DNA of 8,401 bases, taken from positions 1 through 8,401 of the forward strand of contig JAQWCP010000047.1 of assembly GCA_028705905.1 (NCBI GenBank), read 5' to 3'. A program made the position numbers and the translations under genes. Every line of letters starts with the position of its first letter. Within the stretch, counting starts at the first letter, position 1. Shown piece by piece: positions 1-6,900 of the stretch. The notes under the pieces are model-generated. The model did no database searches, was not told the origin of the DNA, and saw only the letters and a program-made list of their open reading frames with translations. The stretch is from Oscillospiraceae bacterium. Its GTDB lineage: Bacteria > Bacillota > Clostridia > Oscillospirales > Oscillospiraceae.

Positions 1-7
1 TTGCCAT
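1..7 (-). CDS. Putative start of a gene running off the left edge (partial)
   Basis: Only the first seven bases of the reading frame are inside the window: an ATG at 7-5, then GCA (Met-Ala) and one base of the third codon. The support is the upstream context on the minus strand. A purine-rich stretch at 14-26 contains AAAGGTG, a reasonable Shine-Dalgarno match, six bases before the ATG. The preceding 100 or so bases hold no competing open frame that looks real, and the tRNA terminator lies upstream. The product cannot be named. I could not find a convincing promoter between the tRNA terminator and this ATG, so this remains a guess from the ribosome-binding site alone. Confidence 0.3.
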
Positions 8-63
8 TGAAAACACCTTTCTTTTCTCGGTGTATCAATGCTTTGCGCCTCTTGTTTCGTAAG

Positions 64-87
64 TTGTGCGCTTTTTTGTGCGCTTTT
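64..87. repeat. 12-base tandem repeat, two copies
   Basis: TTGTGCGCTTTT occurs twice head to tail (64-75 and 76-87), followed by a decayed partial copy rich in TTTGCG. It lies in the gap between the tRNA terminator and the putative gene start at position 7, in a region where a promoter or operator of that gene would be expected. With only two copies in a T-rich stretch it may be simple low-complexity sequence rather than a binding site. Confidence 0.5.
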
Positions 88-122
88 TGCGTTTTGCCGC
101 ACAGTTGCACGCTCCAAAAGGC

Positions 123-162
123 AAAAAAAAAACCTTGAAACCATAGTAGTTTCAAGGTTTTT
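123..162 (-). terminator. Intrinsic terminator of the tRNA-Ala gene
   Basis: A perfect 14-base-pair inverted repeat (128-141 with 149-162) encloses a 7-base loop. On the minus strand the 3' arm runs into an uninterrupted T tract (complement of A123-A132), the classical rho-independent layout. It begins only five bases after the CCA end of the tRNA, so it ends that single-gene transcript. Read on the plus strand the hairpin has only a five-T tail, so it could act weakly in that direction too. Confidence 0.93.
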
Positions 163-166
163 GACT

Positions 167-242
167 TGGTGGAGACGAAGAGGATCGAACTCTCGACCTT
201 ACGGATGCGAACCGTACGCTCTCCCAGCTGAGCTACGCCCCC
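167..242 (-). tRNA. tRNA-Ala, anticodon CGC
   Basis: The 76-base minus-strand gene folds as a full cloverleaf. The acceptor stem pairs GGGGGCG with CGTCTCC, the D arm reads GCTCAGCTGGGAGAGC, the anticodon stem is TACGG/CCGTA around the loop TTCGCAT, and the T arm is GAGAG-TTCGATC-CTCTT. The loop places CGC at positions 34-36, reading the alanine codon GCG. The acceptor stem carries the G3:U70 wobble pair, the universal identity element for alanyl-tRNA synthetase, and the discriminator base is A, so the alanine assignment rests on two independent features. The CCA tail is encoded (169-167). The gene stands alone between its own promoter (422-394) and terminator (162-123). A CGC isoacceptor is an addition to the usual UGC species, which can also read GCG, and suits a genome that uses GCG codons often. 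Confidence 0.97.
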
Positions 243-393
243 AAATATTTTCAACATTGTGATGCCAACCAAATAGCTGCCGCATGGGCCACAGATACCT
301 ACCTAAAACCTTCCCTCGTTCCAACCGAGCCAAAGGCACATACAAACCAAACTGCTCTCTTGTTTTTATATGTATTTTGAAGGAACGAAAGTT

Positions 394-422
394 ATTATAC
401 CCGATTTCTCCTTCGATTGCAA
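394..422 (-). promoter_or_regulatory. Vegetative (sigma-A type) promoter for tRNA-Ala
   Basis: On the minus strand a perfect -10 hexamer TATAAT (399-394) is preceded by TTGCAA (422-417, four of six matches to TTGACA) with an ideal 17-base spacer. The predicted start is near 387, which leaves a leader of about 145 bases before the mature tRNA 5' end at 242. I found no better promoter closer to the tRNA. The leader has no convincing gene; the one stem I see there is an imperfect hairpin at roughly 305-332. The promoter sits just downstream of the hairpins that end the preceding transcript. Confidence 0.75.
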
Positions 423-435
423 GAGTGAATTGAAA

Positions 436-460
436 ATTTTCCCGTTCCCAAACGGAAAAT
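436..460 (-). terminator. Second hairpin of a tandem terminator region
   Basis: On the minus strand ATTTTCCGTT pairs with AACGGGAAAAT around a four-base loop, with a single bulged G, and is followed by a short run of T. It lies directly after the larger hairpin at 465-498 and just before the tRNA promoter. Its T tract is short, so it is a weaker terminator candidate on its own and probably a backup to the first hairpin. Confidence 0.5.
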
Positions 461-464
461 AGGG

Positions 465-498
465 AAACGGCCCTTTCATCTTTACGAAAGGGCCGTTT
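465..498 (-). terminator. Strong hairpin downstream of the zinc-ribbon gene
   Basis: A perfect 13-base-pair stem (AAACGGCCCTTTC at 465-477 with its complement at 486-498) encloses an 8-base loop. It starts 34 bases after the stop codon of the zinc-ribbon gene on the minus strand. The GC-rich core followed by TTT fits an intrinsic terminator, but the T run is interrupted by CCC after three bases. It therefore may act together with the next hairpin (460-436), or stabilise the 3' end of the mRNA. Confidence 0.65.
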
Positions 499-532
499 GT
501 TCACTCTCTGTTACCGGAGCGTGCAATTTACC

Positions 533-811
533 TTACTGTTGCTCTTTAATGCGTGCAAAGCAGTCGCTGCAATACACAGGTCTGTCAGATTTCGGCTCAA
601 AGGGAACTCTTGCTTCACCGCCACAGGCAGCGCATACAGCAATAAAGTGTTCTCTGGGCGCTCTGGCTGCATTTTTACGAGCGTCGCGGCAGGATTTGCA
701 GCGCTGCGGCTCATTCTGGAAGCCTCTTTCTGCATAGAATTCCTGCTCGCCAGCGGTGAATACGAACTCTTGGCCGCATTCCTTACAGATAAGTGTCTTG
801 TCCTCGTACAT
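533..811 (-). CDS. Small zinc-ribbon protein with two CxxC...CxxC modules
   Basis: The 92-residue protein contains eight cysteines arranged as two zinc-binding modules. The first is C9-x2-C12 with C38-x2-C41; its segment EFVFTAGEQEFYAERGF followed by NEPQRC is the hallmark of the Pfam 'probable zinc-ribbon' family I know from Bacillota. The second is C60-x2-C63-x17-C81-x2-C84 with VPFEPKSDRPVYCSDCF, matching the described CxxC-x17-CxxC module. Each set of four cysteines should bind one zinc ion. No signal peptide or membrane segment is visible, so it is cytoplasmic. Its biochemical role is not established; a nucleic-acid or protein-binding function is inference. The ATG at 811 is preceded by GAGAGGG at a 7-base spacing. 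It follows the sigma factor gene by 121 bases with no clear promoter between them, so co-transcription is likely, and hairpins at 498-436 end the unit. Confidence 0.9.
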   Translation of the reverse strand: MYEDKTLICKECGQEFVFTAGEQEFYAERGFQNEPQRCKSCRDARKNAARAPREHFIAVCAACGGEARVPFEPKSDRPVYCSDCFARIKEQQ

Positions 812-871
812 TTTCTAACCCTCTCTTTGACAAAGTCTTCGCCCTCGTACGGAATTGCACCGACTGATTTT

Positions 872-887
872 GCACACTCCAGTGTGC
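872..887. repeat. Perfect 16-base inverted repeat between sigH and the zinc-ribbon gene
   Basis: GCACACTCCAGTGTGC has two exact 7-base arms around a 2-base centre. The centre is too short for an unstrained RNA hairpin of full length (an inner pair or two would have to open), so a dimeric protein-binding site is as plausible as an RNA structure. It lies 61 bases before the zinc-ribbon start codon. A shorter palindrome, GCATATATGC (893-902), sits just beside it. I do not recognise either as the site of a known regulator. Confidence 0.55.
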
Positions 888-932
888 GTTGGGCATATAT
901 GCGTATTTCAGCCTGCGCTGAATTCGCCTGGA

Positions 933-1538
933 TCATTGGCGCGCTAATTTGCGCCGGACACGCTGCACTGCATTGTCTACCGACTTAACAGAACAGCCCA
1001 TTTCGGTTGCAATCTCGGAATAGGATGACCCTTGTAAATACAATTCCAACACCGTTCGCTCATAATCAGACAAACAATCTTGAATGGTGCCCAACAATTC
1101 AACATGAGCTTCTTTTTGAAGCAACAACGTCTCCGGGTCATCATTCTTAGAAGATCCACGGGCAATAGATCGATCGGTCAATTCCTGCAACTGAGGATGC
1201 TCAAAAGGGATATATCGATTCAAAGGCGCATGCTTATCTCGCGTTGCGGCTCGAATGGCAGAATAGATTCTGCTGCGCATACACAACTCTGCATAGGTAT
1301 GAAACGATGCATTCTGGGACGGATCGTATTCTCGTACTGCCTTTAGCAAACCTACCATGCCTTCCTGAATCAAGTCTTCGCTGTCTCCGCCCACCAAAAA
1401 GTATGGGCGCACAAAAATGCGCACCAAGCGGGCATAGCGCAGTACAAGCGTTTCTTCTGCGATACGGTCACCTGATGCGGCACGGTCACACAGTGTCTCG
1501 TCGCTCATATCCAGAAAGGGATCATGGAACTCGCCCAA
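933..1538 (-). CDS. sigH: RNA polymerase sigma factor, SigH (Spo0H) type
   Basis: The 201-residue protein is a sigma-70 family factor close in layout to Bacillus SigH (about 218 residues), which directs early sporulation and transition-state genes. Region 2 spans about 27-98: YFLVGGDSEDLIQEGMVGLLKAVREYD carries the core-binding and -10-recognition helices, followed by SFHTYAELCMRSRIYSAIRAATRDKHAPLN, a segment very characteristic of SigH. Region 4 spans about 148-200, where LSDYERTVLELYLQGSSY leads into a helix-turn-helix ending SVKSVDNAVQRVRRKL, which reads the -35 element. The start is TTG at 1538: GAAGGAG lies 9 bases upstream, while the first in-frame ATG (residue 11) has no ribosome-binding site. 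It has its own consensus promoter 30 bases upstream. Bacillus sigH is followed by rpmG-secE-nusG; here a zinc-ribbon gene follows instead. Whether this factor controls sporulation in this organism cannot be read from the sequence. Confidence 0.93.
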   Translation of the reverse strand: MGEFHDPFLDMSDETLCDRAASGDRIAEETLVLRYARLVRIFVRPYFLVGGDSEDLIQEGMVGLLKAVREYDPSQNASFHTYAELCMRSRIYSAIRAATRDKHAPLNRYIPFEHPQLQELTDRSIARGSSKNDDPETLLLQKEAHVELLGTIQDCLSDYERTVLELYLQGSSYSEIATEMGCSVKSVDNAVQRVRRKLARQ

Positions 1539-1547
1539 ATTGATAAA

Positions 1548-1554
1548 CTCCTTC
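1548..1554 (-). promoter_or_regulatory. Ribosome-binding site that fixes the TTG start of sigH
   Basis: GAAGGAG on the minus strand, 9 bases before the TTG at 1538-1536. It is the only good Shine-Dalgarno match near the 5' end of the gene and therefore decides for TTG over the in-frame ATG at 1508-1506. Confidence 0.8.
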
Positions 1555-1567
1555 TATAACAATTTTT

Positions 1568-1597
1568 ATTATAGGCTTTGCAGTGCAGCCCTGTCAA
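1568..1597 (-). promoter_or_regulatory. Perfect-consensus sigma-A type promoter of sigH
   Basis: On the minus strand TTGACA (1597-1592) and TATAAT (1573-1568) match both consensus hexamers exactly, with an 18-base spacer. The stretch just upstream (about 1598-1620) is almost pure A/T and resembles an UP element. The predicted start is near 1561, giving a leader of about 23 bases with the Shine-Dalgarno in it. The spacer contains an imperfect dyad, GGCT (1574-1577) with AGCC (1587-1590) around TGCAGTGCA, which could be an operator overlapping the promoter; that is inference. Confidence 0.88.
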
Positions 1598-1719
1598 GTC
1601 TTTTTGTAAAATATTTTTATTGCGGCAGATCCATCTGACGTTTTTTTGTCTGATTTACCCTGAATTCTCTTCTGTTTTGAGCCACTCGATCTCAAATCAT
1701 ACCCTTTTCATATCATTTG

Positions 1720-2766
1720 CTACAACTGCAATTGATCCATACCGGGCAGTACCAGATGCAAATGCTCATACGCTTTCCGCGTTACGCAGCGTCCCCGGGG
1801 GGTCCGAGTCAAAAAGCCCTTTTGCAATAAATACGGCTCATATACATCCTCCAGTGTCACAGCTTCTTCGTTGATGGTCGCGGCCAGCGTCTCCAACCCC
1901 ACCGGACCACCGTCATAATTTTCGATCATGCTACACAGCATCCGCCGGTCGATGGCGTCCAACCCCAAATAGTCTACCTCCAAAGCCGTCAACGCCTCAT
2001 CCGCCACTTCCTGCGTAATAACCCCGCTGGCGCGCACTTGGGCAAAGTCTCGCACGCGGCGCAGCATTCGATTGGCGATTCTCGGCGTCCCGCGGGAGCG
2101 GGATGCAATTTCCATCGCCCCTGCCAGCTCAATTGGCACGTTCAAAATACCCGCGCTACGGCGCACAATTTCGGAAAGTTCTTCCGGTGTATAAAGCTCC
2201 AGCCGCAACGTGACACCGAACCGATCCCGCAGGGGGGCGGAAAGCTGCCCTGCCCGCGTGGTGGCACCGATCAATGTGAACTTGGGCAAATCCAGCCGGA
2301 TGGAATTGGCGGACGGCCCTTTCCCAATGATGATGTCAATCGCATAGTCCTCCATCGCAGGGTACAAAATCTCTTCCACGGCCCGGTTTAAACGGTGGAT
2401 CTCGTCCACAAACAGTACGTCTCCCTCGTTTAAATTGGTAAGTAGTGCCGCAAGATCTCCCGCCTTCTCAATGGCAGGGCCGGATGTAATGCGGAGGTTG
2501 ACACCCATTTCTGTGGCAATGATGCCTGCAAGGGTTGTCTTCCCCAAGCCAGGCGGGCCGTGGAGTAATACATGATCCAACGGCTCTGACCGCATCTTGG
2601 CCGCCTCTATAAAAATAGAAAGGTTTTCTTTCGCCTTTTCCTGGCCAATATATTCCGAAATCCTTTTGGGCCGCAGAGAATATTCCGTTTCATCCCCCGG
2701 GAGCAATGTGGTACTGACAATTGGCTCCTCTCGCTGAAAATCCGCATCTGAAAAATCAATACTCAT
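1720..2766 (-). CDS. ruvB: Holliday junction branch migration ATPase RuvB
   Basis: RuvB is the hexameric AAA+ motor that pulls duplex DNA through the RuvA-bound Holliday junction during recombinational repair. The 348 residues match the usual family length. Visible landmarks are Walker A GPPGLGKT (70-77), Walker B with DEIHR (121-125), the sensor 1 segment GATTRAG (167-173), the sensor 2 arginine region RGTPRIANR (225-233), and the C-terminal winged-helix DNA-binding domain, including GGPVGLETLA (287-296) and RTPRGR (321-326). The N-terminal RPKRISEYIGQ motif is also typical. No key residue appears missing. The ATG at 2766 follows GAAGGG by 9 bases, and the gene begins 27 bases after ruvA, so the two are co-translated products of one mRNA. 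No convincing terminator follows; some read-through into the sigH promoter region is possible. Confidence 0.98.
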   Translation of the reverse strand: MSIDFSDADFQREEPIVSTTLLPGDETEYSLRPKRISEYIGQEKAKENLSIFIEAAKMRSEPLDHVLLHGPPGLGKTTLAGIIATEMGVNLRITSGPAIEKAGDLAALLTNLNEGDVLFVDEIHRLNRAVEEILYPAMEDYAIDIIIGKGPSANSIRLDLPKFTLIGATTRAGQLSAPLRDRFGVTLRLELYTPEELSEIVRRSAGILNVPIELAGAMEIASRSRGTPRIANRMLRRVRDFAQVRASGVITQEVADEALTALEVDYLGLDAIDRRMLCSMIENYDGGPVGLETLAATINEEAVTLEDVYEPYLLQKGFLTRTPRGRCVTRKAYEHLHLVLPGMDQLQL

Positions 2767-2793
2767 CGTTTCGAACCCTTCTGTTTTTCAAAT

Positions 2794-3396
2794 TTATTGG
2801 AACTTATTAAGGCGTTTGAGGGCCTGTTTGATGATCTCCTCCAACGTCAACGCCTCCGTGTCCAGTCCGCGCAACGCCATGGACACCTCTGTGGTGGAAT
2901 AGCCCAAAACCGAAAGCGCGGCGGCGGCTTCTCCGCCTTTGTTTGCCGTCTGGAAGTCCGGAATTTGCATCGCATCTCCCCGGCCGCCAATTTGACCTTT
3001 GCTCAGCTTATCCTTTAACTCCAAAATAATGCGCTGGGCAATCTTCTTCCCGATTCCCTGGGCCACAGTCAGCGCCTTTTCTTCCCCTGTGATCACAGAC
3101 ATAGCAAACTGTTCAGGGGAATTGGCAGACAAAATGGAAAGGGCTGCTTTGGGGCCAACCCCGGACACACCCAAAAGCAGTTTGAAGCAGCCCAGCTCGC
3201 TTTGGCTGGAAAAGCCATATAGATCAAACACGTCTTCCCGCACATGCAGGTATGTATATAACTTTGCTTTTTCCCCCACTTTGAGTCCCGCCAACGTATA
3301 GGCCGAAGTGGCACAGTCGTACCCAATGCCGTTGCAGTCGATGACGGCCCGGTACGGCTCCACATGGGCCACTGTTCCATTGACATAATAAAACAT
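2794..3396 (-). CDS. ruvA: Holliday junction binding protein RuvA
   Basis: RuvA forms a tetramer on four-way DNA junctions and loads the RuvB motor. The 200-residue length is standard. Domain I is an N-terminal OB fold opening MFYYVNGTV, with the acidic pin residues E55 and D56 in VREDVF. Domain II has two helix-hairpin-helix motifs, LLGVSGVGPKAALSIL (74-89) and LTVAQGIGKKIAQRIILEL (109-127). A flexible linker (about 131-153) leads to the small C-terminal domain III (about 155-197) that contacts RuvB. The frame stays open for 26 more codons to an earlier ATG at 3474, but that would lie inside ruvC. The chosen ATG at 3396 has AGGAG 7 bases upstream and gives the conserved N-terminus. It starts 26 bases after ruvC ends. 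Confidence 0.97.
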   Translation of the reverse strand: MFYYVNGTVAHVEPYRAVIDCNGIGYDCATSAYTLAGLKVGEKAKLYTYLHVREDVFDLYGFSSQSELGCFKLLLGVSGVGPKAALSILSANSPEQFAMSVITGEEKALTVAQGIGKKIAQRIILELKDKLSKGQIGGRGDAMQIPDFQTANKGGEAAAALSVLGYSTTEVSMALRGLDTEALTLEEIIKQALKRLNKFQ

Positions 3397-3422
3397 CGAT
3401 TTTCTCCTGTCTCCCTTTTGTC

Positions 3423-3920
3423 TTAATCCGTCCGCATCAGCTGCAAGAGCGAGGAGGAAGCCCGCCCGTGGCAAAGCGCCACAGCCAGCGCATCTGCAGC
3501 GTCATCGGGGCGTGGAATTTTTTCCAAGCGCAGCAGACGCTGTGTCATTTTCATCACCTGCATCTTTTCTGCCCGGCCATAGCCCACCACCCCCTGCTTG
3601 ACTTGCAGCGGTGTATATTCATACAATGGGACTCCGCATTTTTCCGCCATCATCAAAATGACGCCACGGCCATGGGCCACAGAAATCCCGGTTTTCACAT
3701 TGGTGTTGAAAAACAGCTCTTCTACCGCAATGGCATCTGGGCGGAACATCTCAATGAGCTGCTCCAAATCCGTTGCAATTTGCAAAAGTCGGGCAGAAAG
3801 CCGCCGGCCCGCCGGGGTGCTAATGACCCCATATTGAATCATTTTATGTTCATTTTTTTCTGTCCGGATGACGCCGAACCCCACGGTGGCAATGCCCGGA
3901 TCAATTCCTAATATGACCAA
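3423..3920 (-). CDS. ruvC: Holliday junction resolvase RuvC
   Basis: RuvC is the dimeric, metal-dependent endonuclease that cuts Holliday junctions symmetrically, working with RuvAB. The 165 residues fit the family. The RNase H-like fold shows its catalytic acids: D7 in ILGIDPG, E67 in AVEELFF, and D140 and D143 in DDAADALA, followed by the conserved H151. The junction-binding loop region around TPLQVKQGVVGYGRAEK (103-119) is also present. The start is TTG at 3920: GAGAGGG lies 7 bases upstream, and the family's N-terminus (MVILGIDPG) begins exactly there. It follows the dnaE stop codon by 19 bases. Bacilli typically lack RuvC and use RecU, so this gene supports a Clostridia-type host. Confidence 0.97.
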   Translation of the reverse strand: MVILGIDPGIATVGFGVIRTEKNEHKMIQYGVISTPAGRRLSARLLQIATDLEQLIEMFRPDAIAVEELFFNTNVKTGISVAHGRGVILMMAEKCGVPLYEYTPLQVKQGVVGYGRAEKMQVMKMTQRLLRLEKIPRPDDAADALAVALCHGRASSSLLQLMRTD

Positions 3921-3927
3921 ACTTTTT

Positions 3928-3934
3928 CCCTCTC
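3928..3934 (-). promoter_or_regulatory. Ribosome-binding site supporting the TTG start of ruvC
   Basis: GAGAGGG on the minus strand, 7 bases before TTG at 3920-3918. An ATG overlapping the dnaE stop codon (3943-3941) is in another frame and soon meets a stop, so it is not an alternative start for ruvC. Confidence 0.75.
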
Positions 3935-3939
3935 GCTTT

Positions 3940-6900
3940 TCATTTTAACACCACGTTTTCTTCCCCCAATACATCGCGCAATTCCTGCATCAGCGCCGGG
4001 TGAAGCAAGCAGCGCCCACCCATTCTTTCTCGCGTATCTGCACAATAAAGCACCACCGGCGTTTCTCCCGGAAACATGAAAAACAGCCGATTCAGGTGAT
4101 CCATCTCCTGGCAGGTCCCTGATGGCAGACGCAGGTAAAGCTTGCTTCCCTGTATGGTTTTGGTGTTTGCTGGTTCGGCCTCCACCAGCTCTTCACCCAG
4201 CTCCTGCTGCAGCAGATGGATGGAGTCCGCCAAAATCTGTGGGTCTTTCTCGTCCCGGGCAGATACCCGCCCGGTGACCAGCACCGGAGTGTTTTCTACC
4301 AAAGCCCCTCTATGCTCTGACAGCACCCGGGAAAACACCAAAAGCTCAATGATGCCGGTATCGTCTTCCAACGTGACATACGCCATAATGGAATCGTTTC
4401 TTGTGGTTTTGGTTTTCATAGCGGTGATGACGCCTGCCACGGTGACCTTCGCTCCATCTTCCACCGATTGTTTTGCAGGCGCCTCCCCTTGGAACGCCTC
4501 TAACAGCGCCCCAACAGCCCTCGCGTTCCTCTTTTTCACCAAATCCCGGTATTCATCCATGGGGTGTCCGGACAGGTATAGTCCTGTGGCTTCCTTTTCC
4601 ATGGCCATTTTCTCTCGGAGGGAAAATTCCGGCAGCTTGCGCAGATAACCCTCCTGGCCAGACATTCCCTCGTCACCAAATAGATTCAACTGCCCTTCCA
4701 AATTACGGCGCAGATCTCCGCCGATCTGATCCATCATGCCGGGATATCCTTCTAACAACGTCGCCCTGGTTTCTCCAAAACAGTCCAATGCGCCGCATTT
4801 GATGAGGCTTTCCAGCACCCGGCGGTTCAGTTCCTTTTGGAACAGCCGCTTACAAAAATCAAAGGCAGATCGAAATGGCCCATTCGTTTCCCGCTCCAGC
4901 AGCAGCGTCTGAATAAAGCCTCGCCCCACACCCTTCACCGCCACAAGGCCAAACCGGATGCTCTCCCCCTCCACGGTAAACTGATCCCGGGACTGATTCA
5001 CATCCGGTGGCAAAAGCCCGATGCCATATGCCTTGCATTCGGCGATATACTCTGCCACTTTTGCAGAATTGTCCAAAACAGAGGTAAGCAAGGCCGCCAG
5101 ATACTCTTTGGTATAATGGCATTTAAAATAGGCGGTCTGATAAGCCACAACGGCATATGCCACTGCGTGTGCTTTATTAAACGCATAATTCGCAAAGTCG
5201 TAAATTTCATCATAAATGGACTCTGCAATGGACCGCTCCATTCCAGTTTGGATGGCGCCTTTGATGCCCCGTTCCGGATCACCAAAAACAAACGCCTTTC
5301 GCTCTTTTTCAATCTCTTTGGCTTTCTTTTTCGAAATGGCCCGCCGCATCATGTCCGCCTGGCCCAAGCTATATCCTGCCAGCTTTCGGAATATCTCAAT
5401 CACCTGTTCCTGGTACACGATGCAGCCGTATGTCACATGCAAAATCTCTTCCAGCATCGGATGCTTATATCGGATCTTTTCCGGATTCTGCTTGCAAGCG
5501 ATGAACCGGGGAATGGATTCCATCGGGCCAGGCCGGTAAAGAGCGATGATCGCTGTGATATCCTCAATGCTCTGGGGCTTCAACCCCATGCAAACGCCGG
5601 TGATGCCGGCGCTTTCCATCTGGAATACACCAGATGTTCGCCCGGCCGTCAACATCTGAAAGACCGCCGGGTCGTCTTCTGGTATCTTTTCCAATGCAAA
5701 TTCGGGTTCCCGGTCCCGCACCATTCGAACGGCATCTGCCAGAACAGTTAGGTTTCGCAGCCCCAGAAAATCCATTTTCAAAAGGCCCAGCTCTTCCAAA
5801 CGAACCATGGTATATTGGGTTACGATGGACTCGTCGTTTTTGGCCAACGGCACATATTCATATACAGGCTGTTTGGTGATGACAACGCCGGCTGCGTGGG
5901 TGGAAGCGTGCCGGGGCATACCTTCCAGGCTTTTGGCCGCGTCAATGACCTGTTTGACTTCTTCATCCTCTTCGTACAGGTCCCGCAAGGGCTTTGAAAC
6001 CCGCAGCGCCTCTTCCAGCGTGATATGTAAAGTGGACGGCACCTGCTTTGCAATGGCGTCCGCTTTGGCGTAGGGCACATCCAGCGCCCGGGCCACATCA
6101 CGGATGGCACCCCTGGCGGCCATGGTACCAAAGGTGATGATCTGAGATACGTGATCCGAGCCGTATTTTTCCGTTACATAGTCGATGACCTCCTGCCTGC
6201 GGTTAACACAGAAGTCGATATCAATATCCGGCATGCTAATCCGTTCCGGATTCAAAAACCGTTCAAAATACAGTCCATATTTCATCGGGTCGATGTCCGT
6301 AATGCCAAGGCAATATGACACCATGCTACCTGCCGCAGAGCCGCGGCCCGGGCCGACAGGAATCCCCTGCCCTTTGGCGTAGGAAATAAAATCACTGACA
6401 ATGAGAAAATAATCCACAAATCCCATGCGAGCAATCATTTTCATTTCCGTCTCCAGCCGTGCCTGATAGGCGGGGCTGGCATCCGGGTAACGCCGCGCGA
6501 ACCCTTCCCGACACAAAGTGTCAAAGTATTGCTCTCCGGGAATGCCATCAGGATGCTTAAATTCCGGCAAATGATGGACACCAAAGACAAACTCCATCTG
6601 GCAGCGGTCGGCAATTTTCACCGTGTTATCCGCCGCCTCTCCAAGGGCCGGAAACAGGGAACGCATCTCTTCTTCTGATTTGATATAGAACTCTTCTCCG
6701 CCCATCCTCATCCGGTCTGGCTCATCCACCGTCCGATTGGTCTGCACGCAGAGGAGAATATCCTGCATCCGGGCATCTTCCCGTTTGAGATAATGGGCAT
6801 CGTTGGTCGAAACCAGGGGGATCCCCGTCTCTTGATGCAAACGCAATATCCCCTCGTTGACTGTCTTTTGTTGCACAATCCCATGATCCTGTAGCTCTAA

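Noticed and set aside
38..262. Plus-strand open frame of 74 codons across the tRNA
   Set aside because: It translates the antisense of the tRNA gene and its terminator; the GSNSRPYGCEPYALPAELRP-type ending is a familiar artefact of tRNA antisense.
199..504. Minus-strand open frame of 101 codons ending inside the tRNA
   Set aside because: It starts with GTG before the terminator hairpins, crosses the tRNA promoter and reads into the tRNA; no ribosome-binding site and no family resemblance.
511..936. Minus-strand open frame of 141 codons whose ATG overlaps the sigH stop codon
   Set aside because: The ATGA overlap looks like translational coupling, but there is no Shine-Dalgarno, and the frame runs through the zinc-ribbon gene, whose own frame has all eight family cysteines.
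497..988. Plus-strand open frame of 163 codons opposite the zinc-ribbon gene and sigH end
   Set aside because: It is antisense to two recognisable genes and shows no coherent protein features.
1677..1700. Small inverted repeat TTTGAG/CTCAAA after ruvB as a terminator
   Set aside because: The stem is only six base pairs, the loop is nine bases, and no T tract follows on the minus strand.
3397..3474. Upstream extension of ruvA to the ATG at 3474
   Set aside because: The extra 26 residues would overlap the end of ruvC and are not part of the RuvA fold; the internal ATG at 3396 has a good ribosome-binding site and the standard N-terminus.
4837..5751. Plus-strand open frame of 304 codons
   Set aside because: It lies entirely antisense to the conserved polymerase core of dnaE; length comes from the codon bias of the opposite strand, and no domain is recognisable.
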